Shown here: positions 1 to 10,281 of the stretch, piece after piece
How the letters are laid out: the number at the start of each line of letters is the position of its first letter
Numbering within the stretch: position 1 is the first letter of the stretch
Source: Chloroflexota bacterium
GTDB lineage: Bacteria; Chloroflexota; UBA11872; VXOZ01
Length of the DNA: 64,000 nt
NCBI GenBank assembly: GCA_958295775.1
Contig: CATQHC010000002.1
Span: 1,201,830 to 1,265,829 of the forward strand
Direction of reading: 5' to 3'
Notes under the pieces: generated by a model
The model's database searches: none
Seen by the model: only the letters and a program-made list of their open reading frames with translations
Told to the model about the DNA's origin: nothing
Translations under genes and position numbers: made by a program

Positions 1-102
1 AGGAAGTTGCCTGGGCAGTGAGGGCGGTGAGATGCCCTTGGACTCAGTTCGCTTGCGGGTCAGTGGCCGGCGAACTACTGCCAACCGCGGTTAGACAGAT
101 GC

Positions 103-130
103 GTAGGGGCACGATATATCGTGCCCCTAC
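103..130. repeat. 28-bp perfect palindrome GTAGGGGCACGATATATCGTGCCCCTAC
   Basis: Read directly; related to the palindrome at 54105-54136. Confidence 0.9.
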
Positions 131-173
131 CTGCGCAGTGCCCCACCGGGCTGCCGACGGGATTCGCTCTATC

Positions 174-215
174 GTCATTCCCGCTTTCGCGGAAATCTGC
201 TCTTGCAGAATTTCT
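174..215. repeat. Interspersed inverted repeat of the GTCATTCCCGC..GCGGGAAT type followed by a second small hairpin
   Basis: ATTCCCGC-TTTC-GCGGAAAT (177-196, one mismatch) then GAAATCTGC-TCTT-GCAGAATTTC; antisense reading gives the AKAGMT peptide typical of this repeat family. Confidence 0.6.
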
Positions 216-398
216 CTGCCTTGCTGAGCGAAGTGGTAAGAAAACCACATGCGCATGCGCTATCTCCTTTACATACTTCTCCCATTCAGTTGAAGAGCCA
301 GGAAGCAGTTGAAGTGCAGGGCCTCAGCGAGACAGTTTCAAACGCTTGAGATTCATCGCTCCCGCACGGAGTGACGGCTACGCGGAAAGAGAGCTAAT

Positions 399-1850
399 GT
401 GGCAGATCTCCAGCATGGTCAGTTACGGCTTGGTGTTGGCGCCGAGCGCATCAACCCGCCGCTGGGCGTGCCGCTGCCGTTGGCCTACAGCGGCGGTGGA
501 GCACCAGTGGCAGTAGAGGGGCGGCACGATGACTGCTGGGCCCGGGCTTTGTTGCTGGAGCAAGGCGCAACCCGCCTCGCGCTTGTCTCGGTCGACCTGT
601 GCACCATGCGGGACGACCAATACGGGGAAATCGTTGCCCGTATCAGCGCGCGCTGCCGCATTCCGGCCGACCACATCATGATCGCGTGCACCCACAATCA
701 CTCCAACGCGCCGCTGCTGGAACCGTTCGATGCGCCGCCCTCTCCTTGGCAGGAAACACTCAATGACCTGATCGTCTCCGCCGTCTATCAAGCGGGCCAA
801 TGTTTGGCGCCGGTTGCGCGCATTCGCTACGCCACGGCAAAGTACGGCAATGTTGCGTACAACCGTCGGGTCGTGCTGCCCGATGTCGTGTGCATGCTCA
901 TTGGCGCGGAACCGAACTGGGAGGCAATTGTCGAGCGCTTGTCCGGCACGTTGGGGGCGACGTGGCAGCAACTGGGTCTGGCGCGAGATTCCGTTGCGCC
1001 CCATGGAGTTGTGGACAACCGGCTGCGCCTGCTGGTCTTTGAGGGCGCCGAAAACGCTACCCTGGCGAGCATTGTCAGCGCCGCATGTCACCCGGTCACC
1101 CATAGCTTTGCCGATCGCCACACGGGCGCGGACTATCCCGGTTTTCTTGTCAGGCTAGCCGAGCGCGGATTGGGTGGGAAGGGGTTGTTTCTCCAAGGCT
1201 GTAGCGGTGACGTGCGCACCCGCTACCGCGAACCTACGTATGAGGAAGTTGAACGGGTGAGCGGGCAGTTTGGCAGCGCCGTGCTGGAGGCGGCGGGCAA
1301 GTTGGCAGCAATTGGCGGCTCGAATGTCATTGGCGTTGCCAAGCAAGAAGTCGAGTTACCACTAAAACCCTATGAATCGCGAGCGCGGCAGCGAATCAGG
1401 CTTGCTGAACTCGCACAGACTCTGGGCGAGATGGCGCAGACTCCCGCCCAAGATTCCAAGGAAATTAGGGAACGCTGGGCAATCTACCAGGAACGTGCGT
1501 TCCTCCGCTACCAACTGAAGTGGGGCGATCTGGAAACGCGCCACGCCGACTTAGCGCGCGCACGCGTGCGGGTAGTATTGCAGGCAATTCAGCTTGGCGG
1601 AGTCCTGCTGTTGACTTCGCCCGCTGAGGTCTTTGCCGAAACCGGCAGACAACTTGCCGCCTGGGCGCGGGAGCAGGGCTGGCAGGACAGCATTGTCTCC
1701 TCCTGCACGAATGGCTACATCAATTACATTCCGCCCCGCGCCGAGGCGGAGCGGGGCGGTTTTGAGCCAAGCTGCACCATGCTCGCTCCGGGCGCATGCG
1801 AAGCAATGGTGGCGGCGCTAAAGAACTTGGCAAGACCGGCGCCGGCCTAA
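399..1850 (+). CDS. Neutral/alkaline non-lysosomal ceramidase-like protein
   Basis: Motifs such as VGAERINPPLG, CTHNHSNAP, LQGCSGDVR in a 483-aa ORF. Confidence 0.75.
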   Translation: MADLQHGQLRLGVGAERINPPLGVPLPLAYSGGGAPVAVEGRHDDCWARALLLEQGATRLALVSVDLCTMRDDQYGEIVARISARCRIPADHIMIACTHNHSNAPLLEPFDAPPSPWQETLNDLIVSAVYQAGQCLAPVARIRYATAKYGNVAYNRRVVLPDVVCMLIGAEPNWEAIVERLSGTLGATWQQLGLARDSVAPHGVVDNRLRLLVFEGAENATLASIVSAACHPVTHSFADRHTGADYPGFLVRLAERGLGGKGLFLQGCSGDVRTRYREPTYEEVERVSGQFGSAVLEAAGKLAAIGGSNVIGVAKQEVELPLKPYESRARQRIRLAELAQTLGEMAQTPAQDSKEIRERWAIYQERAFLRYQLKWGDLETRHADLARARVRVVLQAIQLGGVLLLTSPAEVFAETGRQLAAWAREQGWQDSIVSSCTNGYINYIPPRAEAERGGFEPSCTMLAPGACEAMVAALKNLARPAPA

Positions 1851-1958
1851 GCCAAACCTGGCGGAGTTGTTTGTCGCAGGCACGTGGAAAGTGAGACCGC
1901 ATTCGCCAGGGCGGCAGCGCAACAGATCTCACCGTTCGTCTTGCAACCTTAAAACGAA

Positions 1959-1990
1959 AGAGCGCCCAATCCGGCGCTCTCTGATTTTAT
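1959..1990. terminator. Bidirectional intrinsic terminator between convergent genes
   Basis: AGAGCGCC-CAATCC-GGCGCTCT followed by CTGATTTTAT on + and TTCGTTTT on -. Confidence 0.8.
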
Positions 1991-2034
1991 GCTATGTCCA
2001 GGACTAGCTGTAGACTCAGTCCGCAAGAGCCACG

Positions 2035-4044
2035 CTACGTCGCCATGCCCGGATACGGGCGGGTGCGCGGTTTCTGGGTGCCGTCATCGCTATCTTGCGG
2101 CGGTGAGGATGGCTGTTGGTCTTCGTTGTCTACGAGTGTGCTCGCCGCCTGGGTATCCACGTCGTCGGTGGGTTCGGGCTCCTCGAAAAACGAGCTAAAG
2201 GCTTTGCCGTCGAAGGTCTCCACTTCCATCAACGTGTCGGCTATCTCCACGAGCTTTTCTTTGTGCGCGGTGAGCAGGCTCGAAGCCTTATCGTGGGCCT
2301 TCTGAATTAACTCTTCGACCTCGCCGTCGATATCCTGTGCTACGGCCTCGCTGTAGTTGCGCTGTTCCTGGATGTCGCGGCCCAAGAAGATCAATTCTTC
2401 CTTGCGACCGAAGGCGCGCGGTCCCAACTTCTCGCTCATGCCGTACTCCATCACCATCCGCCGCGCCAAGCTCGTCGCCATCTCGATATCGTTCGAAGCG
2501 CCGGTAGTCATCTCGCCAAAGACCAAGACTTCCGCAGCGTAGCCGCCGAGGGCAAAGGCCATCTGCTGCCTAAACTGTGAACGCGTCCAGAGGTGGCGGT
2601 CTTCCGGCGGGAGCACCCGTGTATAGCCGCCGGCGCGGCCTCGCGCTACGATGGAAATCTTGTGGACCGGGTCAACGTCCGGCAAGAGCTGCGCCACCAG
2701 GGCGTGGCCCACCTCGTGGTATGCCGTTACCTTCTTTTCACGCTCACTGATGATGCGGCTGCGCCGTTCCGGGCCGGCGAGCACGCGTTCAACCGCTTCC
2801 TCGACCTCGTCCTGGCTGATAGCCTTCTTGTTGCGCCGCGCGGCCAGCAACGCCGCTTCATTGAGCAAGTTCTTCAAGTCGGCGCCGGAAAAGCCCGGTG
2901 TCTGTCGAGCGATAGTTTCCAAGTCCAGGTCTTCCGCCAGCGGTTTATCTTTGCCGTAGAGGTTGAGAATATGCTCGCGGCCCTTGACGTCGGGGCGGTC
3001 GAGGACAACCTGCCGGTCGAAACGGCCCGGGCGCAGGAGGGCGGGATCGAGCACGTCAGGACGGTTGGTGGCCGCCAACACAATCACACTCGTATTGCTC
3101 TCAAAGCCGTCCATTTCAACCAAGATCTGGTTGAGCGTCTGCTCGCGTTCATCGTGGCTGCCGCCCAGACCGGCGCCGCGCTGTCGCCCCACGGCGTCGA
3201 TCTCGTCTATGAAGACGATGCACGGGGCATTGCGCTTCGCTTGATCGAAGAGGTCGCGCACACGTGAGGCGCCGACACCGACGAACATTTCAACAAACTC
3301 GGAACCGCTGATGCTGAAGAAAGGCACACCCGCCTCACCGGCAACGGCGCGGGAGATATGAGTCTTGCCGGTTCCCGGCGGGCCGACCAAAAGGACGCCC
3401 TTAGGAATCTGCGCGCCCAAGGCTTGGAAGCGCTCAGGGTACTTGAGGAACGCCACGACTTCCTGCAATTCCTCTTTGGCTTCCTCCACGCCGGCCACTT
3501 CGGCAAACGTGATGGTCGGATTATTGCTCTTGAAGACCCTGGCTTTGCTCTTGCCAAATGACAGGGCTTGGTTGTTCGTGCCCTGCGCTTGCCGCATCAT
3601 GAGCAGCAAGATTCCGCCAAAGATGAGAATTGGGAGGAAAGTGCCCAAAATTGGGAGCAGATTGCTGAACTGGCTGGGCTCCTGGACGGACACATCTACT
3701 TGATCGTCGCCAACGCCGCGGCTATGCAGCGCTTCAAGAATGTCAAAGCGTTCCGTCTGGAGGGTGGTTATGCGCTTATCATCGATCTCCGCAATAAGAC
3801 GATTGCCTGCAATGATGACGCGGGGGCGCTCGCTACTTGTCCAGGCCGCATCCTGCACAATCGCAATGAATTCGGTGAGGGAGACCTTAGAGTTCTCACG
3901 GGCCGGCGGCACAAACAGGGTAAAGACAATGGCCAGAATCGCTACTGTAATGACCAGATAGACGAACCCGTTCTTCAACCACTTGCTATCCACTATGCTT
4001 TTCCTAGTTGAGACGTCCTTGGGGACGAGGTACGCCACAGTCAT
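2035..4044 (-). CDS. ftsH: ATP-dependent zinc metalloprotease FtsH
   Basis: GPPGTGKT Walker A, second region of homology, HEVGH zinc motif, N-terminal TM segments. Confidence 0.95.
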   Translation of the reverse strand: MTVAYLVPKDVSTRKSIVDSKWLKNGFVYLVITVAILAIVFTLFVPPARENSKVSLTEFIAIVQDAAWTSSERPRVIIAGNRLIAEIDDKRITTLQTERFDILEALHSRGVGDDQVDVSVQEPSQFSNLLPILGTFLPILIFGGILLLMMRQAQGTNNQALSFGKSKARVFKSNNPTITFAEVAGVEEAKEELQEVVAFLKYPERFQALGAQIPKGVLLVGPPGTGKTHISRAVAGEAGVPFFSISGSEFVEMFVGVGASRVRDLFDQAKRNAPCIVFIDEIDAVGRQRGAGLGGSHDEREQTLNQILVEMDGFESNTSVIVLAATNRPDVLDPALLRPGRFDRQVVLDRPDVKGREHILNLYGKDKPLAEDLDLETIARQTPGFSGADLKNLLNEAALLAARRNKKAISQDEVEEAVERVLAGPERRSRIISEREKKVTAYHEVGHALVAQLLPDVDPVHKISIVARGRAGGYTRVLPPEDRHLWTRSQFRQQMAFALGGYAAEVLVFGEMTTGASNDIEMATSLARRMVMEYGMSEKLGPRAFGRKEELIFLGRDIQEQRNYSEAVAQDIDGEVEELIQKAHDKASSLLTAHKEKLVEIADTLMEVETFDGKAFSSFFEEPEPTDDVDTQAASTLVDNEDQQPSSPPQDSDDGTQKPRTRPYPGMAT

Positions 4045-4063
4045 TCACATAGTTACTACCGTC

Positions 4064-4069
4064 ATTATA
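4064..4069 (-). promoter_or_regulatory. Candidate -10 box (TATAAT on minus strand) for ftsH
   Basis: Perfect TATAAT about 20 nt upstream of the annotated ORF start; -35 is poor. Confidence 0.4.
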
Positions 4070-4396
4070 CCATACGGCTCTGTGCGCCAAGTCACATGCG
4101 GGTCTCCAACGCTCTCTAGCGCACGGGCATGCGCGTGTGCTTGGATTCAGCGCTTCCAAGCCCGATGTCCGCGATGGCTACCCTGTCAGGTCCCGCTCCG
4201 GCACGCTCTTTCTTACTCATCGGCGAATCCCGGTTCGCTTTAGTCCACCAACTCTTGGGGCGCCTTCCCAATCGGGGCGAACCCCTGGCAAAGCAATTCA
4301 ATCCAATGTTCAAGGAAATATCGGGGTGAGCGCATTACTCTCCGACATCACCACCACAACGCCTCTACTACCCAACACATCCGGGGTCGCTTGTGG

Positions 4397-6298
4397 CTAC
4401 GTCGACGGCACTGCAGTTGGCTTTTCTACTGTTTCCTCGCCCTCGATGCCCGCTGTCACGCCGGTTGTGTAGAGTTCAGCGTAGAACCCTTGCGCCGCCA
4501 GCAACGCATCGTGGGCGCCCCGCTCAACGATCTTGCCTTCACGCAGTACAAGAATGCTGTCGGCATTCTTGATCGTAGAGAGGCGGTGGGCGATGACAAA
4601 CGCTGTGCGCCCCTGTAACAGGGTAGCGAGGGCACGCTGGATGAGCATTTCTGTGTGCGCATCAACACTGCTCGTGGCTTCATCGAGAATGAGGATGTGT
4701 GGATCGACAAGCAATGCGCGCGCAAAGCAGATCAACTGACGTTGCCCCACTGAAAGCCGTCCGCCGCGCTCCATAACAGCAGTGTCGTACCCATCCGGCA
4801 GGCGCTGAATGAAGCCGTCGATGCCCACGGCTTGGGCGGCAGCCGTTACCTCCGCCATGCTGGCGTCCGGTTTGCCGTAGCGAATGTTCTCCAAGATTGT
4901 GCCGGAAAACAGAAAACTATCCTGCAGCACCATGCCAACTTGCCGGCGCAATGTTTGGATCTGAACGTCGCGCAGGTCCTGCCCGTCGATTGTTATGCGC
5001 CCTTCCTGCACGTCGTAAAATCTCATGAGCAAGTTTACGATCGACGTCTTGCCTGCACCCGTCGGGCCCACCAGCGCGATGGTTTCGCCCGGCTTCGCCT
5101 CCAAGTTTATCCCGGTGAGCACCGGCTGCTCGGGGTCGTAGCCAAACGTCACATCCTCAAAACGCACGTGACCGTCCACTGCCGGCAAGGCGGGCGCGCC
5201 CGCCTTGTCAGTGATTTCGGGATCGGTGTCAAGCAACGCGAAGATGCGCTCGCCGCCTGCCATTGCTTGCTGGAGGTTGGTGTACCAAGCCGAGATTTCG
5301 CGGATGGGCATGAAGAACTGCTGGACATACGAAAGGAATGCCACCAGCACACCCACGCTCATCTGATCGTTCAGCACGCGGTAGCCGCCGTAGACGATTA
5401 CGAGTCCGATGGCCAGCGCCGTGACCAGCTCAACCGCCGGCGGAAAGGCGGCCATGACGCGCGCCGCCCGCACGGACGCATCCAAGTTCTCACGGTTGGT
5501 GCCCTGAAACTGGCGGTAGTTGAGGTCCTCACGGGTGAAGGATTGGGCGACGCGCACGCCACTGATGTTTTCCTGCAGATTTGCATAGACTTTGCCGACG
5601 CGAAACCGCACCTCGCGAAACCGCTGCCGCGCTTGCCCGCTGAAAACGCGCGTAATCAGGAACATTATCGGCAAGACGATGAACGTTACGAGAGAGAGGG
5701 CGGGATCCAAAATCAGCATAACGCCGAGAATCAAGCCAAGGCCAAGCAAGTCGGCGACAAGTGTCATGGTGCCCTGGGAGAAGGCATTGTTGAGCGCGTT
5801 CACGTCGCTCGTGACACGGGCTATGATTACGCCGATTTCATTGCTGTCCAGGTAACGGAAGGAGAGCTTCTGTAAGTGGATTACTACTTTTACCCGCAGG
5901 GCGTGGAGCATGCGCTGCGAGATTGCCGCAATCATTGCGCCTTGCGTGTAGGATGAAACCCCCATAGTAATCAAGCTGAGCAGGAAGAAGACTGCCGCAA
6001 ACGCCAATATGCGCGTGTCGCCCTTCGCGATGCCGTCGTCGATTGCCACCTTGATCAAGAAGGGCCCAGCCATAGTAGCGCATGACGTAACCAAGACAAG
6101 AAAGGCGGCCACCAAGAGCTGTCCTCGATGGGGAGTCAGGAAGGGGAGCATACGCCGCACGACATTCTGGTCGAAGCGCTTGGCGTCCGGATCGACTTCA
6201 GCAAACTCGTCGCTACCCCGCCAACTGCTGCCGCCGCGCGACCCCATACTGCCGCCGCGAAAGCCACCGCCGCCCATGTCGAACCCGCCGCTTATCAT
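4397..6298 (-). CDS. ABC transporter, fused TM/ATPase half-exporter (subunit with LSVGQ signature)
   Basis: ABC membrane domain, GPTGAGKTS Walker A, LSVGQ signature, LDEATS Walker B, AHR H-loop. Confidence 0.92.
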   Translation of the reverse strand: MISGGFDMGGGGFRGGSMGSRGGSSWRGSDEFAEVDPDAKRFDQNVVRRMLPFLTPHRGQLLVAAFLVLVTSCATMAGPFLIKVAIDDGIAKGDTRILAFAAVFFLLSLITMGVSSYTQGAMIAAISQRMLHALRVKVVIHLQKLSFRYLDSNEIGVIIARVTSDVNALNNAFSQGTMTLVADLLGLGLILGVMLILDPALSLVTFIVLPIMFLITRVFSGQARQRFREVRFRVGKVYANLQENISGVRVAQSFTREDLNYRQFQGTNRENLDASVRAARVMAAFPPAVELVTALAIGLVIVYGGYRVLNDQMSVGVLVAFLSYVQQFFMPIREISAWYTNLQQAMAGGERIFALLDTDPEITDKAGAPALPAVDGHVRFEDVTFGYDPEQPVLTGINLEAKPGETIALVGPTGAGKTSIVNLLMRFYDVQEGRITIDGQDLRDVQIQTLRRQVGMVLQDSFLFSGTILENIRYGKPDASMAEVTAAAQAVGIDGFIQRLPDGYDTAVMERGGRLSVGQRQLICFARALLVDPHILILDEATSSVDAHTEMLIQRALATLLQGRTAFVIAHRLSTIKNADSILVLREGKIVERGAHDALLAAQGFYAELYTTGVTAGIEGEETVEKPTAVPST

Positions 6299-8181
6299 CC
6301 GCCGTCACCTCCGGACCCGCCGCTGCCGTCTGGAGCGAGTATAGTACTAACCGTACCGGCGTCTCTGCTTTGCGACGCCCGCTGCCGCTCCATGTGTTCT
6401 TCTTGTTCCTGCAACTGGTAGACGTACATGTCGTGGTAGAGTCCGTCCTGCAACGCCAGTTCTGCATGCTTGCCGCGCTGGACGATCCGTCCCTGGTCGA
6501 GAACCACGATTTCGTTCGCTTCACGCACGCTGGATATCCGCTGTGCAATGATGAAGGTCGTACGGCCGCGCATGAGTTCTTTGAGCGCATCCTGTAAGGC
6601 CGCTTCCGTGCGCGTGTCCACGGCCGACGTGGACTCGTCGAGGACCAAGACGCGGGGGTCGAGCAAAAGCGCCCGCGCAATGGCGATTCGCTGTTTTTGG
6701 CCGCCGGAGAGCGTGACGCCGCGCTCGCCGACGTGTGTATCGTAACCATCCGGAATCTCCGAGATGAATTCGTGCGCCTGTGCAGCCTTGGCAGCCGCAA
6801 TTATCCCCTCTTCAGTCGCGTCCGGCCGACCGTATGAGATGTTCTCTCGAATGGAAGCGGCAAAGAGGAAGGTCTCCTGGGCTACCAGGCCGATATGCTG
6901 CCGCAGGGCTCGAAAGGTGAGATCGCGGATGTCATAGCCGTCCAGTGAGATGCGCCCGCCCGTCACATCATAGAAGCGGGGCAGCAGATTGATAATCGTG
7001 CTCTTGCCCGATCCGGTGCTGCCCACGATGCCGACTACCTCGCCCGCCTTCGCCTCAATCGTGATGTCATCGAGCACGGGTAAGCCGCTCGCATTGTAGG
7101 AAACCGACTCGAACTTGACGTTGCCCGCCACCGCTGCCATGTCAATGGCATCCGGCTTCTCTTCGATTTCCGACTGGGTATCGAGGATTTCGAAGATTCG
7201 TTCGCCGGCGGCAACGGCGCGCGCGTACGTGTTGATCGTCATGCCCAGCATGCGAATAGGGCGCTGCAACAACATTAGATAGCCGCTGAAGGCTACGAGG
7301 GTGCCGAGGCTCATGTCGCCGCCGATCACCTGAAGGCCGCCGTACCAAACTACGGCCGTGGTGCCGATGCCGGCGATGAACTGCAGCAGCGGGTTACGCA
7401 TGGCAAACAGCTCCATAGTCCGCGACGTAGCAACTGCCAGCCGGTCGGAGCTGCGCAGAAATTTGGCGTTTTCCTGTTCTTCTTGGGCAAACGCCCGCAC
7501 CACGCGCATACCGGAAAGGTCTTCTTGCAGGACTGTACTGAGTTGCGCCGTTTCCTGCTGCACCAAGCTGAACATCGGCCGCAACTGGCGCGCAAAGAGA
7601 ACGGCAATGACGAAGAGCACCGGCATCGTCGCCAGGGAGAGGAGCGCTAACCGCCAATTCGTCAGCAGGAGAACGCCAAGCACCGCGACGAATGTCAACA
7701 GCATCAGTGCGCCGTTGATGAGGCCCTGCGAGACGAAGAAACGAATCTGCTCCACGTCGCTCGTCGCCCGCGACATAAGCTGCCCGGTTTGGGAGCGGTC
7801 GTGGTAGGCAAAGGAAAGACGCTGATACTGGTTGAAGATGCGGTTGCGCAGGTCGAAGCACACGCGCTGCGATAGGTATTCGCCTACAAAGACCTGGGAA
7901 AAAGTGAACACGCCCTTAGCTAGCGTAGATGCGAGGATTAGACCGGCGAAGAAGTAGAGCGGCTGTAGCTGTCCAAGTAAGGGATTTTCGCCAATGACGT
8001 CAACAATTTCACCGGCGAAGATATAAACGTCTTGCGTATCAAGGGCTTCGTCAACGACACTGCCGATCAAACGCGGAATAACGAGGCTTAAGAGGGCACT
8101 GCCGAGGAGGGCGCCGTAAGCAAGGGAAGCCAGCTTGCGGTAGCGCCACGTGTATAAGAAGAGCCGCCTCAGCGTATCCAT
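6295..8181 (-). CDS. ABC transporter, fused TM/ATPase half-exporter (partner subunit)
   Basis: GSTGSGKST, LSGGQ, LDESTS, IIAQR (Gln at H-loop); 4-nt overlap with 4397-6298. Confidence 0.92.
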   Translation of the reverse strand: MDTLRRLFLYTWRYRKLASLAYGALLGSALLSLVIPRLIGSVVDEALDTQDVYIFAGEIVDVIGENPLLGQLQPLYFFAGLILASTLAKGVFTFSQVFVGEYLSQRVCFDLRNRIFNQYQRLSFAYHDRSQTGQLMSRATSDVEQIRFFVSQGLINGALMLLTFVAVLGVLLLTNWRLALLSLATMPVLFVIAVLFARQLRPMFSLVQQETAQLSTVLQEDLSGMRVVRAFAQEEQENAKFLRSSDRLAVATSRTMELFAMRNPLLQFIAGIGTTAVVWYGGLQVIGGDMSLGTLVAFSGYLMLLQRPIRMLGMTINTYARAVAAGERIFEILDTQSEIEEKPDAIDMAAVAGNVKFESVSYNASGLPVLDDITIEAKAGEVVGIVGSTGSGKSTIINLLPRFYDVTGGRISLDGYDIRDLTFRALRQHIGLVAQETFLFAASIRENISYGRPDATEEGIIAAAKAAQAHEFISEIPDGYDTHVGERGVTLSGGQKQRIAIARALLLDPRVLVLDESTSAVDTRTEAALQDALKELMRGRTTFIIAQRISSVREANEIVVLDQGRIVQRGKHAELALQDGLYHDMYVYQLQEQEEHMERQRASQSRDAGTVSTILAPDGSGGSGGDGG

Positions 8182-8471
8182 TTCGGCTGCCGTGCACCCC
8201 CTCTTCTCATCGTCAGACGATCGCGGCGCGCTGTACTCCTAATATCGGAAATACAAATTAGTTTGAACGCTAACCCGCACGTTTACGTTAATGTGGATGC
8301 TAGCATGCGCTTACGTGCCAGTCAAACGATCTGCCCGAGCGGGGCATTGGGCTCCTGGCGCAAATCTTGTATGAAGTCCAACCTGGCGGGCGTGATGTGC
8401 TGCGTCGCGAGATAGCAGTTTGGGAAGGAGCCACCGGGACGGCCTCGCTTGCCACGCGGGGTATTCACTGC

Positions 8472-9287
8472 TCAGTGCTGGCACCGCGGGCAGATGTGGG
8501 TGCCGCGCTGGGCAACCACGATGCGCTGGATGGGCGTGCCGCACGCGAGGCACGGCTCTCCAGTACGGCCGTACACTGCGAGATGTTCCCGATGGCGGCC
8601 GGGTTTCCCTGCAGCATCGCTGTAGACGGCGTCGAAGGTCGTACCGCCATTCGCAATCGCATTGCGCAAAATGCTCCGTATGGCGTCGAGCAAGCCGCTC
8701 GTTTCCCCGATTTCAAGAGAATTAGCCTGCCTGCGGGGATGCAGATTACACACGTGCAGCACTTCGTCCACGTAGATGTTGCCGAGGCCCGCCAGAAAAT
8801 GCTGGTTCAGCAGGAGCGACTTCAGCGGCGCGGTGCGCTGCTCCAGTCGTCTCTGCAGCGAGTCCGCGGTAAGGGCCGGGTCAAACGGCTCGGGGCCAAG
8901 CGGGGCAAAGAGCTCGGCAAGACGGGCGTCATCGGCCAACCAAATTCGCCCGAAGCGCCGCACGTCATAGAAACAGAGCACGTGACCTGACTCAAGATTC
9001 CACTGGGCGCGCAGATAACGGCTGTCCTCAACCGTTTGCACCAGCTTGAGCCGCCCGCTCATACGCAGGTGCACGACCAGGTTGAGCCTATCCAGCGCTA
9101 AGACCAAGAACTTTGCCCGGCGATTTACTGCGATGACACGCCGGCCGGGCAGCAGGGCAACGATCGCATCCGGACCTGGCTCAGCCACGGCGTGCGGTTC
9201 CAAGAGCGGCACCGCCCGTACCACGTCGTCAATAAGGAGCGGCGCCAGGCTGCGCCGAATAGTCTCGACTTCAGGCAGTTCAGGCAT
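8472..9287 (-). CDS. mutM: Formamidopyrimidine-DNA glycosylase (Fpg/MutM)
   Basis: N-terminal MPELPEVETIRRSL, C-terminal zinc finger CLACGTPI...CPRCQ. Confidence 0.95.
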   Translation of the reverse strand: MPELPEVETIRRSLAPLLIDDVVRAVPLLEPHAVAEPGPDAIVALLPGRRVIAVNRRAKFLVLALDRLNLVVHLRMSGRLKLVQTVEDSRYLRAQWNLESGHVLCFYDVRRFGRIWLADDARLAELFAPLGPEPFDPALTADSLQRRLEQRTAPLKSLLLNQHFLAGLGNIYVDEVLHVCNLHPRRQANSLEIGETSGLLDAIRSILRNAIANGGTTFDAVYSDAAGKPGRHREHLAVYGRTGEPCLACGTPIQRIVVAQRGTHICPRCQH

Positions 9288-9386
9288 TACAGGCCCTTGA
9301 GTTCTTCACTTTCTAGCGAACCGCAAGACCCGCCTCGGCGATGGAAAGTAGGCGCATGCAGCGCGATGGCATGCTGCCAATAACTG

Positions 9387-9989
9387 CTAGCGCAGGTTTT
9401 CACCGGTAAGGCGTAGCGCTCCCGGCAGGATCTCGACGTTCGTCACCCGTATGCCGTACTCCGTCCTGAAATAGGTGTCGAGCTTTTCATTAACCTCAGC
9501 GGTGGCCTCCGCTATGTACCATGCCGGCACCGCAATGATGCCAATCTTCCCCTTCACCATCTCGGCCTCTATCCTGCCGTTGCGCACGACGAGGTGTCCG
9601 CTCACCTGGATCGTCGTACGGAAAGGACGCTGAAGCCTGCCCCGGATGACGAACGCGTCTGGCTCGAACGTAAGGACGACGTTCGTTACCTCACCTTCAT
9701 CGTCGCTGGCCGCGATGGCTGCTACGATCTTTGGGGTCAATTCGCGTTCGGTAAGCGTTAGCATGAATTGCCCCGGCGCTGGGGAGGGACACAGGTTTTC
9801 GGGCATTGCCAGAGAATCCCCTTGCGGCGGCAGGCAAGACACCCACGTCGTCTGCGCCTGCGGTATGGCGCGAGGCGCCTGGGGCGTTTCCCGGGGTACC
9901 GGTGCGCCTAACTCGCCGCCGCACTGCGCGAGAAACACTATGCACGCGAGGACGGCGAACCATCTTACACGCGACCACATCCGCACCAT
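9387..9989 (-). CDS. Putative lipoprotein, paralogue of the 10282-11043 product
   Basis: Lipobox-like VFLAQC near N-terminus; C-terminal VEILPGALRLTGENLR resembles VEILPSKIIVAGERLEQ of its neighbour. Confidence 0.6.
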   Translation of the reverse strand: MVRMWSRVRWFAVLACIVFLAQCGGELGAPVPRETPQAPRAIPQAQTTWVSCLPPQGDSLAMPENLCPSPAPGQFMLTLTERELTPKIVAAIAASDDEGEVTNVVLTFEPDAFVIRGRLQRPFRTTIQVSGHLVVRNGRIEAEMVKGKIGIIAVPAWYIAEATAEVNEKLDTYFRTEYGIRVTNVEILPGALRLTGENLR

Positions 9990-10056
9990 AGACGTACCAC
10001 CTCAGAACACACCATCACGTCGTCATAGTCCCATGGTACAGAACTCACCGGCGTTT

Positions 10057-10098
10057 GCGCTGGCAACGCAGCGCGCTCCGGCGCTGCGTTGCCAGCGC
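10057..10098. repeat. 18-bp perfect stem-loop GCGCTGGCAACGCAGCGC-GCTCCG-GCGCTGCGTTGCCAGCGC
   Basis: Read directly; intergenic between the two paralogous minus-strand genes. Confidence 0.9.
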
Positions 10099-10281
10099 TG
10101 GTGGGGCGGAAAGCCCCGTGCGACTGCTCCTCACAAGCCCAGACGGCATGGAGACGCGGACTGCCTGCCACTTGAGACGTCCGGCGAAGAGTTCCGTGTC
10201 CCGCGCATTCGGCAGGGGTGCAAGTGCCAACGGCGTACCCAAGGAACCGAGATCAACTTGGCAATTAGGAACTGGGCGCGG

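Noticed and set aside
4190-4300. tRNA-like CCGGTTCGCTTTAG segment
   Set aside because: No cloverleaf can be assembled; no acceptor or anticodon stem pairing seen.
4832-5875. 347-aa plus-strand ORF opposite the ABC exporter
   Set aside because: Antisense shadow of conserved ABC domains.
10057-10098. Ordinary intrinsic terminator
   Set aside because: No U-run on either side; kept only as an unexplained stem-loop.
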